Assembly (NCBI GenBank): GCA_024279425.1
Contig: JAJRRO010000001.1
Location: forward strand, 1 to 36,660
DNA length: 36,660 bases
Direction of reading: 5' to 3'
Source of the DNA: Bacteroidota bacterium
GTDB lineage: Bacteria; Bacteroidota; Bacteroidia; Flavobacteriales; Flavobacteriaceae
Shown here: piece after piece, positions 28,765-36,054 of the stretch
Layout of the letters: each line of letters begins with the position of its first letter
How positions within the stretch are numbered: position 1 is the first letter of the stretch
Notes under the pieces: model-generated
What the model was told of the DNA's origin: nothing
What the model saw: the letters and a program-made list of their open reading frames with translations, nothing else
Database searches by the model: none
Translations under genes and position numbers: made by a program

Positions 28765-29490
28765 ATGATAAAATTCTTTCGCAAAATCCGTCAAAAACTT
28801 TTGAGGGAAAACAAATTCAGCAAATATGTACTATACGCTATTGGGGAAATTGTTTTAGTCGTCATTGGAATCTTAATTGCCCTGCAAATCAATAATTGGA
28901 ATGAATTTAAAAAGGATAGAGTTATAGAGAATAAGCTTTTAAATGAATTAAAAGAAAACTTAAATACCAACCTTTTACGTCTTAAAGATGAAATTCAAAA
29001 AGAGCACAATTCCATTGCTGAAATCAATTTAATTGTTGAACATCTCGATAATAGGAGACCTTACCATGATTCGCTGGATACTCATTTTCGACAAGCCTTT
29101 TTAGCGCACGATATTGTACTTTCCTCTTCTGCTTTTGAAGCCTTCAAATCGAAAGGGTTTGAAATAATTCATTCTGATTCACTACGAAAAGATATTATCA
29201 ACATGTTTGATGTATCATACGCCAACTTGATTAGCGAAACAGTAAGGCTGGAAAATCAATTTTGGCCATCTTCAGTTCTACCCATTCTGCATACCCATTT
29301 TCGATGGGAAGGAAATACTACAAAACCCGTTGATTATGAAGCACTTTTAAATGATAAGACATATACAAATATGATTACGAACAGAAGGCATTTTAGAGAA
29401 TTGGCCGTTAAAGTAAAAGGTGAATCTATACATCACACAGAATCCTTGTTATCGCATATTGATAATTATTTGGAATTTCCAGAAGATTAA
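28765..29490 (+). CDS. DUF6090 family membrane protein
   Basis: A 241-residue protein with a basic N-terminus (MIKFFRKIRQKLLREN), then a transmembrane helix YAIGEIVLVVIGILIALQIN and the hallmark NNWNE. The rest is a helical, partly coiled-coil soluble domain. DUF6090 proteins occur in many paralogs in Flavobacteriaceae and have no established function. The start is fixed by the conserved leader ending at 28764 and by the shared MIxFFRK N-terminus. It is one of two intact copies here; the other is at 32652, and the soluble domains of the two differ strongly while the leader and membrane part are conserved. The domain is probably oriented to the periplasm. Confidence 0.85.
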   Translation: MIKFFRKIRQKLLRENKFSKYVLYAIGEIVLVVIGILIALQINNWNEFKKDRVIENKLLNELKENLNTNLLRLKDEIQKEHNSIAEINLIVEHLDNRRPYHDSLDTHFRQAFLAHDIVLSSSAFEAFKSKGFEIIHSDSLRKDIINMFDVSYANLISETVRLENQFWPSSVLPILHTHFRWEGNTTKPVDYEALLNDKTYTNMITNRRHFRELAVKVKGESIHHTESLLSHIDNYLEFPED

Positions 29491-29898
29491 AACAAACTCC
29501 ATTAACCGTCATAATTAATAGCTGGCAATCTCCTACTCCATCCTAGGTTAACAAAGACCAACCTCAATTTTCTAATTAAATTTCTAACTACAAGTTCCAA
29601 ATTTCAAAAAAGTAGGTATGCCAATAATTAATTGGACAACCTTTCGAAAATACTGCATTTAAACTCCAAAGAAGCATATGAATTCTGGAAATTCATCCAA
29701 AAACAAAATACAATTGGGCGCAAGTGATATCTCCCCGGTCTGTAGACAGGCTGTGGGGATTTACATGTGTCATTAAAAAATGTTCGCAAAAACCAGTATC
29801 TTAGATAAAACATTTACTAGGAATAAAGATTCCTAGGAAACTTTTGAAGTTGTTGGACAGCCCATAGAACTTTTATGAATACATCAAAAGGAGAAAAA
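29491..29898. other. Intergenic region with hairpin, no supported gene
   Basis: This 408-base stretch has no open frame that looks like a gene. It contains CTAACTACAAGTTCCAAATT near 29584, similar to CAAACTACAAGTTCCAAATT near 33627, which suggests shared intergenic ancestry. The inverted repeat at 29729-29760 is listed separately. Confidence 0.4.
29729..29760. repeat. Imperfect hairpin with GC-rich arms
   Basis: ATCTCCCC at 29729 pairs with GTGGGGAT at 29753, and the centre contains the palindrome CTGTAGACAG. The high GC in an AT-rich gap stands out. It could be a REP-like element or a terminator remnant; no U run follows. Confidence 0.45.
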
Positions 29899-29955
29899 AT
29901 GATAACCATAAATAGTAACACATGGACACAAGGCATTTTGACACGTTATCAATAG
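29899..29955 (+). CDS. Possible 18-codon leader ORF
   Basis: The ATG follows a strong AAAGGAG with normal spacing. The frame encodes MITINSNTWTQGILTRYQ and ends with TAG inside the start region of the 103-residue gene. Few genes in this window have such a good Shine-Dalgarno sequence. It may be a translational coupling leader, or the true start of a gene disrupted by a frameshift. Confidence 0.35.
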   Translation: MITINSNTWTQGILTRYQ

Positions 29956-30233
29956 CGGTAGACGCGCTAACAAAAGAAGGATTTACGGAAGACTTTAAGG
30001 CAGAGGAAAATTGTATTCTGGCATTATATTCCAAAAAGGAATATCAACCCAAGGATCTTATAATAGTACATACTTTTCGGTTTGAAGGTATGACAAATCC
30101 TGAAGATGAAATGGAACTATTTGCCATAGTTGCCCATGATGGACTAAGGGGTGCTTTAGTAATGTCATATAGTGCCCAACATTTTCAAAATGTTGAATTA
30201 ATAAAGCAAATTAAAGAAATAAGAATTGGCTAA
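29922..30233 (+). CDS. Small conserved protein (type often annotated phosphoribosylpyrophosphate synthetase)
   Basis: A 103-residue soluble protein. HFDTLSIAVDALTKEGFTEDF, then ILALYSK, KDLIIVHTFRFEG and ELFAIVAHDGLRGALVMSY match a short Bacteroidota family that is often labelled phosphoribosylpyrophosphate synthetase although it lacks the full enzyme. The real function is unknown. No signal peptide is visible. There is no ribosome binding site before the ATG at 29922; instead AAAAGGAGAAAAA precedes an ATG at 29899 in another frame (18 codons, ending at 29955). Either translation is coupled through this short frame or a frameshift has occurred at the 5' end. Confidence 0.65.
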   Translation: MDTRHFDTLSIAVDALTKEGFTEDFKAEENCILALYSKKEYQPKDLIIVHTFRFEGMTNPEDEMELFAIVAHDGLRGALVMSYSAQHFQNVELIKQIKEIRIG

Positions 30234-30430
30234 ATAGAGCATTGGGAAAACAAATCAAACACACCAACCAATACCTTTAGATAATGGGCTACCGAGAATT
30301 TGGTAATAATATATGGTATCGCGAGGAATAATCTTGCCCAATGTACCACCACAATAAATACTACTTAAATCAGTGGTTTGGCAGAGATTTTGTTGAACAA
30401 CTACTATCGAGTTATCCAAAATCGGCTTTC

Positions 30431-31204
30431 ATGAAAAATTTGAAAAGAATTCTGGCCACCTTGTTTTTAGTTTCTTGCCTTTATACTTCTTTTGGGCAGA
30501 CAAAAACTATCCATGTATTTGTGGCACTTTGCGACAATGTAAATCAGGGAATCGTTCCTGTTCCAAAATCACTTGGAAATGGGCAAGAACCCAAATCAAA
30601 CCTGTATTGGGGGGCCGCCTTTGGACTCAAATCATATTTTCGATATAAAACCAAAGATTGGACTTTTGTAAAAACAATCGTGTCAAAAGACGCCAACATA
30701 TTGGAACGGGTTGTTTTTAAACATGTCGCCGAAGAGGCATATATTGTAGCGGATGCTTATGATGGGGCCAAAATCAAAGCCTGTATCGGTGATTTTCTTA
30801 AAGCATCCAATGGGCAAAATCCTCAAACAATAGTACTTGAAGATTCGAGCTTAACTTTTGGCGGGAAGTCAGATCTCGTAGCCTATATTGGGCATGATGG
30901 ACTCATGGAATTTTCGGTAAACAATGAATATCGTACTCTTAGGAACGGCCAAAAGGATGCCATGATCTTGGCATGCTACAGCAAAGCATTCTTTAAAACC
31001 GATTTAAAAAAGGCACAGGCGAGACCCTTACTTTGGACCACTCATTTGATGGCACCCGAGGCCTATACCTTAAAGGCGGCAATTGATGGTTGGTTGATTG
31101 GCGAAACTGGACTTCAAATCGAGGAAAGAGCTGCCCAAGCGTATCATAAATATCAAAAATGCGGTTTAAAGGGTGCCAGAAATTTATTCACATCGGGATA
31201 TTGA
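30431..31204 (+). CDS. Secreted protein with possible caspase-like (clan CD) His/Cys pair
   Basis: The frame opens at 30341, but the ATG at 30431 starts a signal peptide (MKNLKRILATLFLVSCLYTSFGQ), giving 257 residues. Conserved-looking blocks are HVFVALCDNVNQGIVPVP, LGNGQEPKSNLYWGAAFG, DLVAYIGHDGLMEF and DAMILACYSKAFF. A strand ending in GHDG followed about 27 residues later by a strand ending in AC (His155, Cys182) is the order seen in caspase/legumain-like clan CD peptidases. I do not know this family by name. The fold is an inference from two short motifs; it could equally be an uncharacterised non-enzymatic family. It ends with TGA at 31202-31204, so TGA is a normal stop here. Confidence 0.6.
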   Translation: MKNLKRILATLFLVSCLYTSFGQTKTIHVFVALCDNVNQGIVPVPKSLGNGQEPKSNLYWGAAFGLKSYFRYKTKDWTFVKTIVSKDANILERVVFKHVAEEAYIVADAYDGAKIKACIGDFLKASNGQNPQTIVLEDSSLTFGGKSDLVAYIGHDGLMEFSVNNEYRTLRNGQKDAMILACYSKAFFKTDLKKAQARPLLWTTHLMAPEAYTLKAAIDGWLIGETGLQIEERAAQAYHKYQKCGLKGARNLFTSGY

Positions 31205-31216
31205 TTTAACCAACCC

Positions 31217-31243
31217 GCTCTGCGAAGTTTCCAACTTCGTAGC
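31217..31243. repeat. REP-like palindrome, copy 1
   Basis: CGAAGTT (31223-31229), a 3-base loop TCC, then AACTTCG (31233-31239); the stem extends outward through CTG/TAG with one wobble pair. A second copy at 33493 differs only in one loop base. Such elements in Flavobacteriia are usually moved by REP-associated tyrosine transposases, but none is encoded here. Confidence 0.7.
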
Positions 31244-31251
31244 CATATAAT

Positions 31252-31317
31252 CTAACCCAACCAGCCCTCTCTATCCAAACTACGATATTGGATGGCTTCG
31301 GCTATGCACCTGAATGT
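31252..31317 (-). pseudogene. comM 3'-tail copy
   Basis: On the minus strand this reads TFRCIAEAIQYRSLDREGWLG followed by TAG. The last 14 residues before the stop (AIQYRSLDREGWLG plus the preceding E) are identical to the end of real ComM at 36223. Homology ends about 17-18 codons from the stop; the five codons before that are shared with the copy at 33710 and not with comM. No ATPase domain is present, so it is a fragment. Confidence 0.85.
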
Positions 31318-31420
31318 GTAAGTATGAATTTCACAAATTGACTGATGCTGAGAGCACAATTCAATTCAAATGAAATCTATCTAGTTTGCAATCATCTATC
31401 AATCCTAATTTCCTGATAAT

Positions 31421-31462
31421 ATTTCAGTACCTTGATAAGGTAACCAACAACGACGACTACAC
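31421..31462 (+). promoter_or_regulatory. DUF6090 leader motif, copy 2
   Basis: ATTTCAGTACCTTGATAAGG then TAACCAACAACGACGACTACAC precedes ATG 31463. TACCTT-GAT-AAGGTA is a perfect 6-base inverted repeat. The gene behind it is dead, yet the leader is still well preserved, suggesting recent decay. Confidence 0.55.
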
Positions 31463-31540
31463 ATGATTAACTTCTTTAGAAAGACCCTCCAATAACTCCT
31501 GATTGAAAATAAAATATGAAAGTGTATGTCTTCAGCAAGG
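31463..31540 (+). pseudogene. Dead DUF6090 start
   Basis: The ATG opens MINFFRKTLQ and then meets TAA. In the same frame LLIENKI follows before TGA, which lines up with RQKLLxENKF of the intact copies. The membrane segment and soluble domain are missing. It is a nonsense-mutated and truncated copy; the right limit is approximate. Confidence 0.7.
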
Positions 31541-31652
31541 ATTCCAACTAAGCTATCCAAATCTCCCCAATAACTTAACCACATGTATAGCCACTTTTTG
31601 TTGACACTAAATACATTACTTCTACACCCATTCAAATGATTCCTTTTCTATT

Positions 31653-32318
31653 TTAAAGAATGATAAAATCAATAATTAGCTTTCTAAGCTCTTTAGCATA
31701 GCTGGTTTTAAACATATGCTGGGCATGTGCATTACCAGGATATTCTTTCATTTTCTTTGATTCTTGTGATTCAGTATATATTTGCTTTACTCTTTGATAA
31801 AGTCTCTCTCCTTTAGAGACAACGAAAAATTTATCTATTTCGCTAGATTGTATTGGAGGGCCTCCAGCTGGAGCTAGTAAAATCACTTTGCTAACCGATG
31901 TTTGTTTATAAGATAACGCAGACAATACAGCTGCACCACCCATACTTGCTCCCACTACACATATTTCATTAAATCCTTGTTTTTTGGCATATGTTATAGC
32001 ACCTAAAACATCGAACAGCTTTTGTTCTGTGTTTCCCGGTATACTATTGCCATAACCTCTAAAATCTATTGATAAAGCAGAAACACCCAATCCCTGAAAT
32101 TCTTCAGCTAAAAAATACCAACTTTCTTTATTAAAGATAGCTCCATGCGCAAAAATCACGATTTTTGTTTTTTCGGCATTGAAATAAGCCGCTTCAACTT
32201 TTCCTCCGTCTTCGGAACTAAAATCCACCAGTTTAAACTTATCTTGTGCCCGTATATTATGGTTTGCAAACAACATAATCAATACAATGAGTAAAACTAC
32301 ATTCCCAATATTTTTCAT
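31653..32318 (-). CDS. Exported alpha/beta hydrolase
   Basis: A 221-residue protein with a signal peptide ending near NIRAQ (residue 25). VIFAHGAIFNKESWYFLAE supplies the oxyanion HG. VVGASMGGAAVLSAL has the nucleophile Ser in GxSxG. SIDFRGYGNS is typical of the fold. NAHAQHMF near the C-terminus likely gives the catalytic His. The size is small but the core is complete. It resembles dienelactone hydrolase/serine aminopeptidase-type enzymes; the substrate is unknown. It sits on the minus strand between two DUF6090 leaders, as if it were cargo between repeat copies. Confidence 0.82.
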   Translation of the reverse strand: MKNIGNVVLLIVLIMLFANHNIRAQDKFKLVDFSSEDGGKVEAAYFNAEKTKIVIFAHGAIFNKESWYFLAEEFQGLGVSALSIDFRGYGNSIPGNTEQKLFDVLGAITYAKKQGFNEICVVGASMGGAAVLSALSYKQTSVSKVILLAPAGGPPIQSSEIDKFFVVSKGERLYQRVKQIYTESQESKKMKEYPGNAHAQHMFKTSYAKELRKLIIDFIIL

Positions 32319-32610
32319 GCTTTTAAAATTAGTAGTACATTAATTCACCAACCTCCACCATAACATTCAAATCATTCACTTTGAGAGGAATAAGATAAGA
32401 ATGATTAGGGTTATATACATAAATATTTAACGCTGCACTTAATAAAAGCTTAACCTAAACACTCGCATATCTCACAATGTTACATAATTTAAATTATAGA
32501 GTTAAAAATATTTTGTACAGTATACTCACATTATATTACTTCTGTGGCTCTATCTAATGTGGTGGTCTCTAAAAACATTGTTTACCAGCAACTTAACTGC
32601 CTATTCAATA
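32319..32610. other. Intergenic region, nothing recognised
   Basis: An AT-rich gap of 292 bases between divergent genes, carrying the promoters of the hydrolase (minus) and, at its right end, of the DUF6090 gene. No comM relic or gene fragment was found here. Confidence 0.4.
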
Positions 32611-32651
32611 ATTCAGTATCTTGTTAAGGTAACCACCAACCACTACTACAC
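32611..32651 (+). promoter_or_regulatory. DUF6090 leader motif, copy 3
   Basis: ATTCAGTATCTTGTTAAGG then TAACCACCAACCACTACTACAC leads into ATG 32652. CTT-GTT-AAG is the core inverted repeat. No Shine-Dalgarno sequence is near the ATG. It drives an intact gene. Confidence 0.6.
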
Positions 32652-33371
32652 ATGATTGACTTCTTTAGAAAGACCCGTAAAAAACTAGGTGATGACAACA
32701 AGTTATTTAAATACTCTAGATATGCCATTGGTGAGATTTTATTGGTCATGGTTGGTATACTGTTGGCGCTACAGGTTAATAATTGGAATGAGGAACGTAA
32801 AGACAGGATTAAGGAGAAGGAGGTTTTACAAGCTATTTTGATCAATCTGGATAGAAATAATAACCTTATTCGTGAATCGTTTTTACTGCTCGATGATTTT
32901 GATAAATCTTCGGAAATTGTTTTAGAAACATTGAGAAACGATGCCCCCTATTCAGATACGTTAGCCAAACACTTCTTTCCCTCTACTAGAACTGGAGGCT
33001 TACTTCTCCCTCTCAGTTCGGAAGGTTATGAATCTTTGAAGAATGAAGGATTTGATATTATTCATTCAAAGCTTTTGAAAAATCGAATACTAAAGCTTTT
33101 TGAAGTTACCTATGGAAGGATTAAAACAAAAGCAGAATGGACTATGTTTTCAACTAATCTCCACCAGGTTTATCTAAATTCACTTTTTAGACAAGAAATA
33201 GGAGAAGTATTGATACCAGCAAATTTTGACCAGTTGACAAAAGACAATCAATTTTATAGCATTTTAATGAATATAAAAGAAAGCAAGAGAGGGTTTTTAA
33301 AAAAGGATATTATCAAGTGTCTTCATGAAAGTGAACAGGTCATTAAACTAATTAAGGATGAATCGATATAG
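32652..33371 (+). CDS. DUF6090 family membrane protein
   Basis: A 239-residue protein. The N-terminus MIDFFRKTRKKLGDDNK is basic and cytoplasmic, the helix YAIGEILLVMVGILLALQVN crosses the membrane, and NNWNEERKDR begins the soluble helical domain. This is the second intact member of the family here. Compared with the copy at 28765, the first 50 residues are close while the remaining ~190 are much diverged but keep landmarks such as SxxxYExLKNEGFDIIHS. Function is unknown. Several tandem paralogs with a shared leader suggest either a multimeric system or frequent duplication. Confidence 0.85.
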   Translation: MIDFFRKTRKKLGDDNKLFKYSRYAIGEILLVMVGILLALQVNNWNEERKDRIKEKEVLQAILINLDRNNNLIRESFLLLDDFDKSSEIVLETLRNDAPYSDTLAKHFFPSTRTGGLLLPLSSEGYESLKNEGFDIIHSKLLKNRILKLFEVTYGRIKTKAEWTMFSTNLHQVYLNSLFRQEIGEVLIPANFDQLTKDNQFYSILMNIKESKRGFLKKDIIKCLHESEQVIKLIKDESI

Positions 33372-33492
33372 TGGGTATATCCATTTATAATTAAAAACTG
33401 CCTATTTCCCTACCTCAATCTTTATTTTTTAAGACTTACCACAACTTCATCTACTTTTTAATTAGGTTGCAAACTACCAGTTCAAAACTCCA

Positions 33493-33519
33493 GCTCTGCG
33501 AAGTTTGCAACTTCGTAGC
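33493..33519. repeat. REP-like palindrome, copy 2
   Basis: Identical to the copy at 31217 over 27 bases except one loop base (TGC instead of TCC): CGAAGTT, loop, AACTTCG. The same orientation and the same position relative to a following comM tail copy argue that the pair arose by duplication of a larger segment. Confidence 0.7.
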
Positions 33520-33709
33520 ATTCCATAGAACCTCGGTCCTCAGTTAAGAATAAATTGCTTTTACCATCTCGTAATTTGTACTTCCAATTATGTATTTACC
33601 CCAACCATCCCTTATTTATTAAGTTCCAAACTACAAGTTCCAAATTCCAAAAGAGCAGCAACAACTTACGATTAATTGGAATTTGTGATTTGTGATTTGG
33701 TGCTTACGA

Positions 33710-33775
33710 CTAACCCAACCACCCTTCACGGTCCAAACTTCGATATTGGATGGCCTCGGCAGTACACCCGAATGT
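33710..33775 (-). pseudogene. comM 3'-tail copy
   Basis: On the minus strand this reads TFGCTAEAIQYRSLDREGWLG then TAG. The protein tail is identical to that at 31252 and to real ComM from AIQY onward, although third codon positions differ (for example CGA versus CGT). Homology with comM stops at the same point as in the 31252 copy, so both descend from one truncated form. Confidence 0.85.
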
Positions 33776-33878
33776 GTAACTCTGATACACATACGATCGA
33801 AGTTAAGGTAACAGCTTACAAATCCTTTGTATGAAATCATACGTGGTATTATATATAATGAAAGTTGCGAATAAAATA

Positions 33879-33919
33879 TTTCCGTACCTTGGTAAGGCAA
33901 CCGCCAACCACTACTTCAC
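33879..33919 (+). promoter_or_regulatory. DUF6090 leader motif, copy 4
   Basis: TTTCCGTACCTTGGTAAGG then CAACCGCCAACCACTACTTCAC leads into ATG 33920. ACCTT-GGT-AAGG is the inverted repeat. A TTG at about 33865 lies 17 bases upstream of TACCTTG, as for copy 1. Confidence 0.55.
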
Positions 33920-34060
33920 ATGATTAACTTCTTCCGCAAAATCCGCAAAAAACTAGCTGATGATAATAAGCCGCTTAAATATGCCCGTTATGCTATTGGG
34001 GAGATTGTACTTGTGGCTATTGGGATTTTGCTTTTGACAAAAAAAATAAATCAAAACTAA
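33920..34060 (+). pseudogene. Truncated DUF6090 (46 residues) fused to a foreign tail
   Basis: MINFFRKIRKKLADDNKPLK and YARYAIGEIVLVAIGILL are normal DUF6090, then the frame turns into LTKKINQN and stops. The NNWNE motif and soluble domain are gone. The last bases (ATAAATCAAAACTAAAAGCTTTCT) look like the end of the CarboxypepD-type gene that follows (ATATAAAAAACTAAAGGCTTTCT at 35686). So a deletion appears to have joined a DUF6090 start to the tail of a lost paralog. A 46-residue membrane peptide could still be made. Confidence 0.7.
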
Positions 34061-34073
34061 AAGCTTTCTAATC

Positions 34074-35687
34074 ATGCGAAAAAGATTGCCAACTCATTTG
34101 TTTTTTCTTTTGCTACTTCTAGTATCAAATTCAGTTTTATCCCAACAGCGTGAATATATCATTGGTAAGCTAATAGATGCCAAAACACAAGAACCTATCG
34201 TCTTTGCCAGTATTCGAATAAAGGATCGAGCTTTGGGTGTTATTTCCAATGTAGATGGTAGTTTTAAAATTCCTTTAAAGTATAAAGAGTACGGTGATAT
34301 TATCGAAATATCTTCTATGGGGTATCGGACAAAAGAAATTTTGATTCAAGATTTTTTGGCCTACGAGTTGAACAATGTGAGACTGCAACCAGCGACAATA
34401 GAATTGGAAGAAGCTGTAGTAACTGCCAAAAAGAAAAAGAAACTTACTGCAAGACAAATAGTACGTAGGGCCATAAGGTCAATACCTGAAAATTACCCGG
34501 TTGAACCTTTTTCTACTGTAGGTTATTATCGTGATTACCAATTAGACGGTTTGCAATATGTAAACCTCAATGAGGCTATATTAGAAGTGTTTGATGAAGG
34601 TTTTGATGCTATGGATTCCGTGACCACCAAAGTTAAAATTTTCGACTATCTAGAGAATACTGATTTTAAGCGAGATACTCTGGCCTTGCAGTCGTACAAC
34701 TATCAAACTAAAGAAGGTCGCAAGGTCAAGGTTATCGATAAAGCTTTTTTATCGTCTTATGGCGGTAATGAATTTACTATTTTAAGGGTGCACGATGCTC
34801 TGCGTAATTATGAGGTCCGTTCTTACTCTTTCGTACATCGCCTTAAATCTGACCTACTTTTTGAACACAAGTTCAAAAAAGAGTTCGATACTTATTTAGA
34901 TGACGAACCCCTTTACACTATTAGGTTCGAGAAACTACTTTTGAACTTTAGTGCGTATGGCACAATGTACATTTCAAAAAGAAATTTTGCCATCCATAAG
35001 ATGGAGTATACTTTATACGACCTCACAAAAAAATTGCCAAATGGTATTATGAACAAACATAAAACAGATAACCAATTGATTTTTGAAATCACCACGGAAT
35101 ATCACTCTGGAAATGACAAGATGTACCTCAATTATATCTCTTTTCATAATACTTTTCAACTTTGGGACCCACCACCATTCTTTCTGGAAACCACAGCTGT
35201 TAAAATTGAAGAGAATCTTTTTAAAATGTATTATAATCTAACGCCCGATTTACAAGATGCTTTGAACAAGGATAACTATATCCTGAAATACAAGGGGGAA
35301 AAAATAGATTTAAAAAAAATCGTACTTGATGTTAATGATGAAAACAGAAAAACTGTGATTTTATACCCCAAGATGCACCCCAATAAGGCAGAAGAAATGT
35401 TCAGGTCACTTGATGTTGATCAAGACAAAGTCGACTCTTTATTGTTCAGCGTGAAAGTATCCGATATAAGAGATGAGAAAGGTAATTTAATCAACGAATG
35501 GACTTCTAGAGACTACAATCAATTTCGAGAATTTTTTGTGCAAGAAGTAAAACCGAATGTAAAAAGTCCAGTGGGTAATCTATTTATGGAAAAGCGAAAG
35601 CCTATTTTCAAAGACCAACCCATTATAAAACCTGATAATTTTGACGATTATTGGATGAATACGCCTCTTCAAAATATAAAAAACTAA
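34074..35687 (+). CDS. CarboxypepD_reg-like domain outer-membrane-associated protein
   Basis: A 537-residue protein with a signal peptide ending at VLSQ (residue 24). Residues about 28-105 form the CarboxypepD_reg-like (carboxypeptidase regulatory-like) beta-sandwich: IIGKLIDAKTQEPIVFASIRI, GVISNVDGSFKIPL, DIIEISSMGYRTKEI and LQPATIELEEAVVTAKK. The remainder is beta-rich without a TonB box or plug, and resembles the lone CarboxypepD_reg-like proteins common in this group. No enzymatic residues are recognised. Function is unknown; a role at the outer membrane is inferred. Its 5' end is duplicated immediately downstream as a dead copy. Confidence 0.8.
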   Translation: MRKRLPTHLFFLLLLLVSNSVLSQQREYIIGKLIDAKTQEPIVFASIRIKDRALGVISNVDGSFKIPLKYKEYGDIIEISSMGYRTKEILIQDFLAYELNNVRLQPATIELEEAVVTAKKKKKLTARQIVRRAIRSIPENYPVEPFSTVGYYRDYQLDGLQYVNLNEAILEVFDEGFDAMDSVTTKVKIFDYLENTDFKRDTLALQSYNYQTKEGRKVKVIDKAFLSSYGGNEFTILRVHDALRNYEVRSYSFVHRLKSDLLFEHKFKKEFDTYLDDEPLYTIRFEKLLLNFSAYGTMYISKRNFAIHKMEYTLYDLTKKLPNGIMNKHKTDNQLIFEITTEYHSGNDKMYLNYISFHNTFQLWDPPPFFLETTAVKIEENLFKMYYNLTPDLQDALNKDNYILKYKGEKIDLKKIVLDVNDENRKTVILYPKMHPNKAEEMFRSLDVDQDKVDSLLFSVKVSDIRDEKGNLINEWTSRDYNQFREFFVQEVKPNVKSPVGNLFMEKRKPIFKDQPIIKPDNFDDYWMNTPLQNIKN

Positions 35688-35811
35688 AGGCTTTCTTGTA
35701 ATGCATACAAGATTACCAACCAACTTGTTTTTTTGCTACTTCTAGTATCAAATTCTGTTTTATCCCAACAGCGTGAACATATCATTGGTAAGCTAGTAAA
35801 TGCCAAGACCA
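35688..35811 (+). pseudogene. Head of a second CarboxypepD_reg-like paralog
   Basis: From about 35690 the sequence repeats the start of the preceding gene: CTAAAGGCTTTCT, ATG at 35701, then CTACTTCTAGTATCAAATTC and CATATCATTGGTAAGCTAGT. A 5-base deletion within the signal peptide (CTTTT lost after TTTTTT) shifts the frame into TAG. Identity fades after AATGCCAAGACCAAG, where another gene fragment begins. It is the remnant of a tandem duplicate. Confidence 0.8.
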
Positions 35812-36048
35812 AGCACCTTTCTGACCCTCTATGATGAGGTATTGCAATTCAGTATTTCAAAACTAAAGGAATGGGGATACCTTGAATCTGGGTCACACAC
35901 CAGCAATACGCTAACTTGGAGTAGCGCCAATTGGGGGATAAAACAAGAAAGGGGCAGAATTTCAATACGAATAAACATGAATTATGACCCCCATACATTG
36001 AACTTGATTGCAAGTATGGAGATGAACCCTGAAAGTATAAAGCTATAA
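35800..36048 (+). pseudogene. Fragment of a small Bacteroidota zinc-ribbon-type protein
   Basis: An 82-codon open frame. LYDEVLQFSISKLKEWGYLE then TLTWSSANW and GRISIRINMNYD match the N-terminal half of a flavobacterial family whose members continue with a C-terminal FLCP...CRKLY cysteine motif. That second half is absent. The ATG and first seven codons come from the neighbouring paralog relic read in another frame, so this is a chimera at a junction. It is probably non-functional. Confidence 0.5.
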
Positions 36049-36054
36049 TAGATA

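Larger units (their letters stand above)
31205..31652. other. Gene-poor gap holding REP, comM relic and dead DUF6090
   Basis: This 448-base stretch contains no working gene. In order it holds a REP-like palindrome, a comM 3' tail copy, a DUF6090 leader and a dead DUF6090 start (each listed). Bases 31500-31652 show nothing further that I recognise. Confidence 0.6.
33372..33878. other. Gene-poor gap with REP and comM relic
   Basis: These 507 bases contain the second REP-like palindrome (33493), AT-rich microrepeats such as TTTGTGATTTGTGATTTGG near 33682, the comM tail copy (33710) and then the upstream part of a DUF6090 leader. TTTGTGATTTGGT is also found just outside real comM near 36202, so the homology continues past the comM stop codon. 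Confidence 0.6.

Noticed and set aside
31405-31635. 76-codon open frame on the minus strand
   Set aside because: It runs antisense through the DUF6090 leader and dead start and shows no family resemblance.
32624-32845. 73-codon minus-strand frame over the DUF6090 start
   Set aside because: Antisense shadow of the conserved leader and N-terminus.
33631-33900. 89-codon minus-strand frame
   Set aside because: It overlaps the comM tail copy in a different frame and low-complexity intergenic DNA; no protein features.
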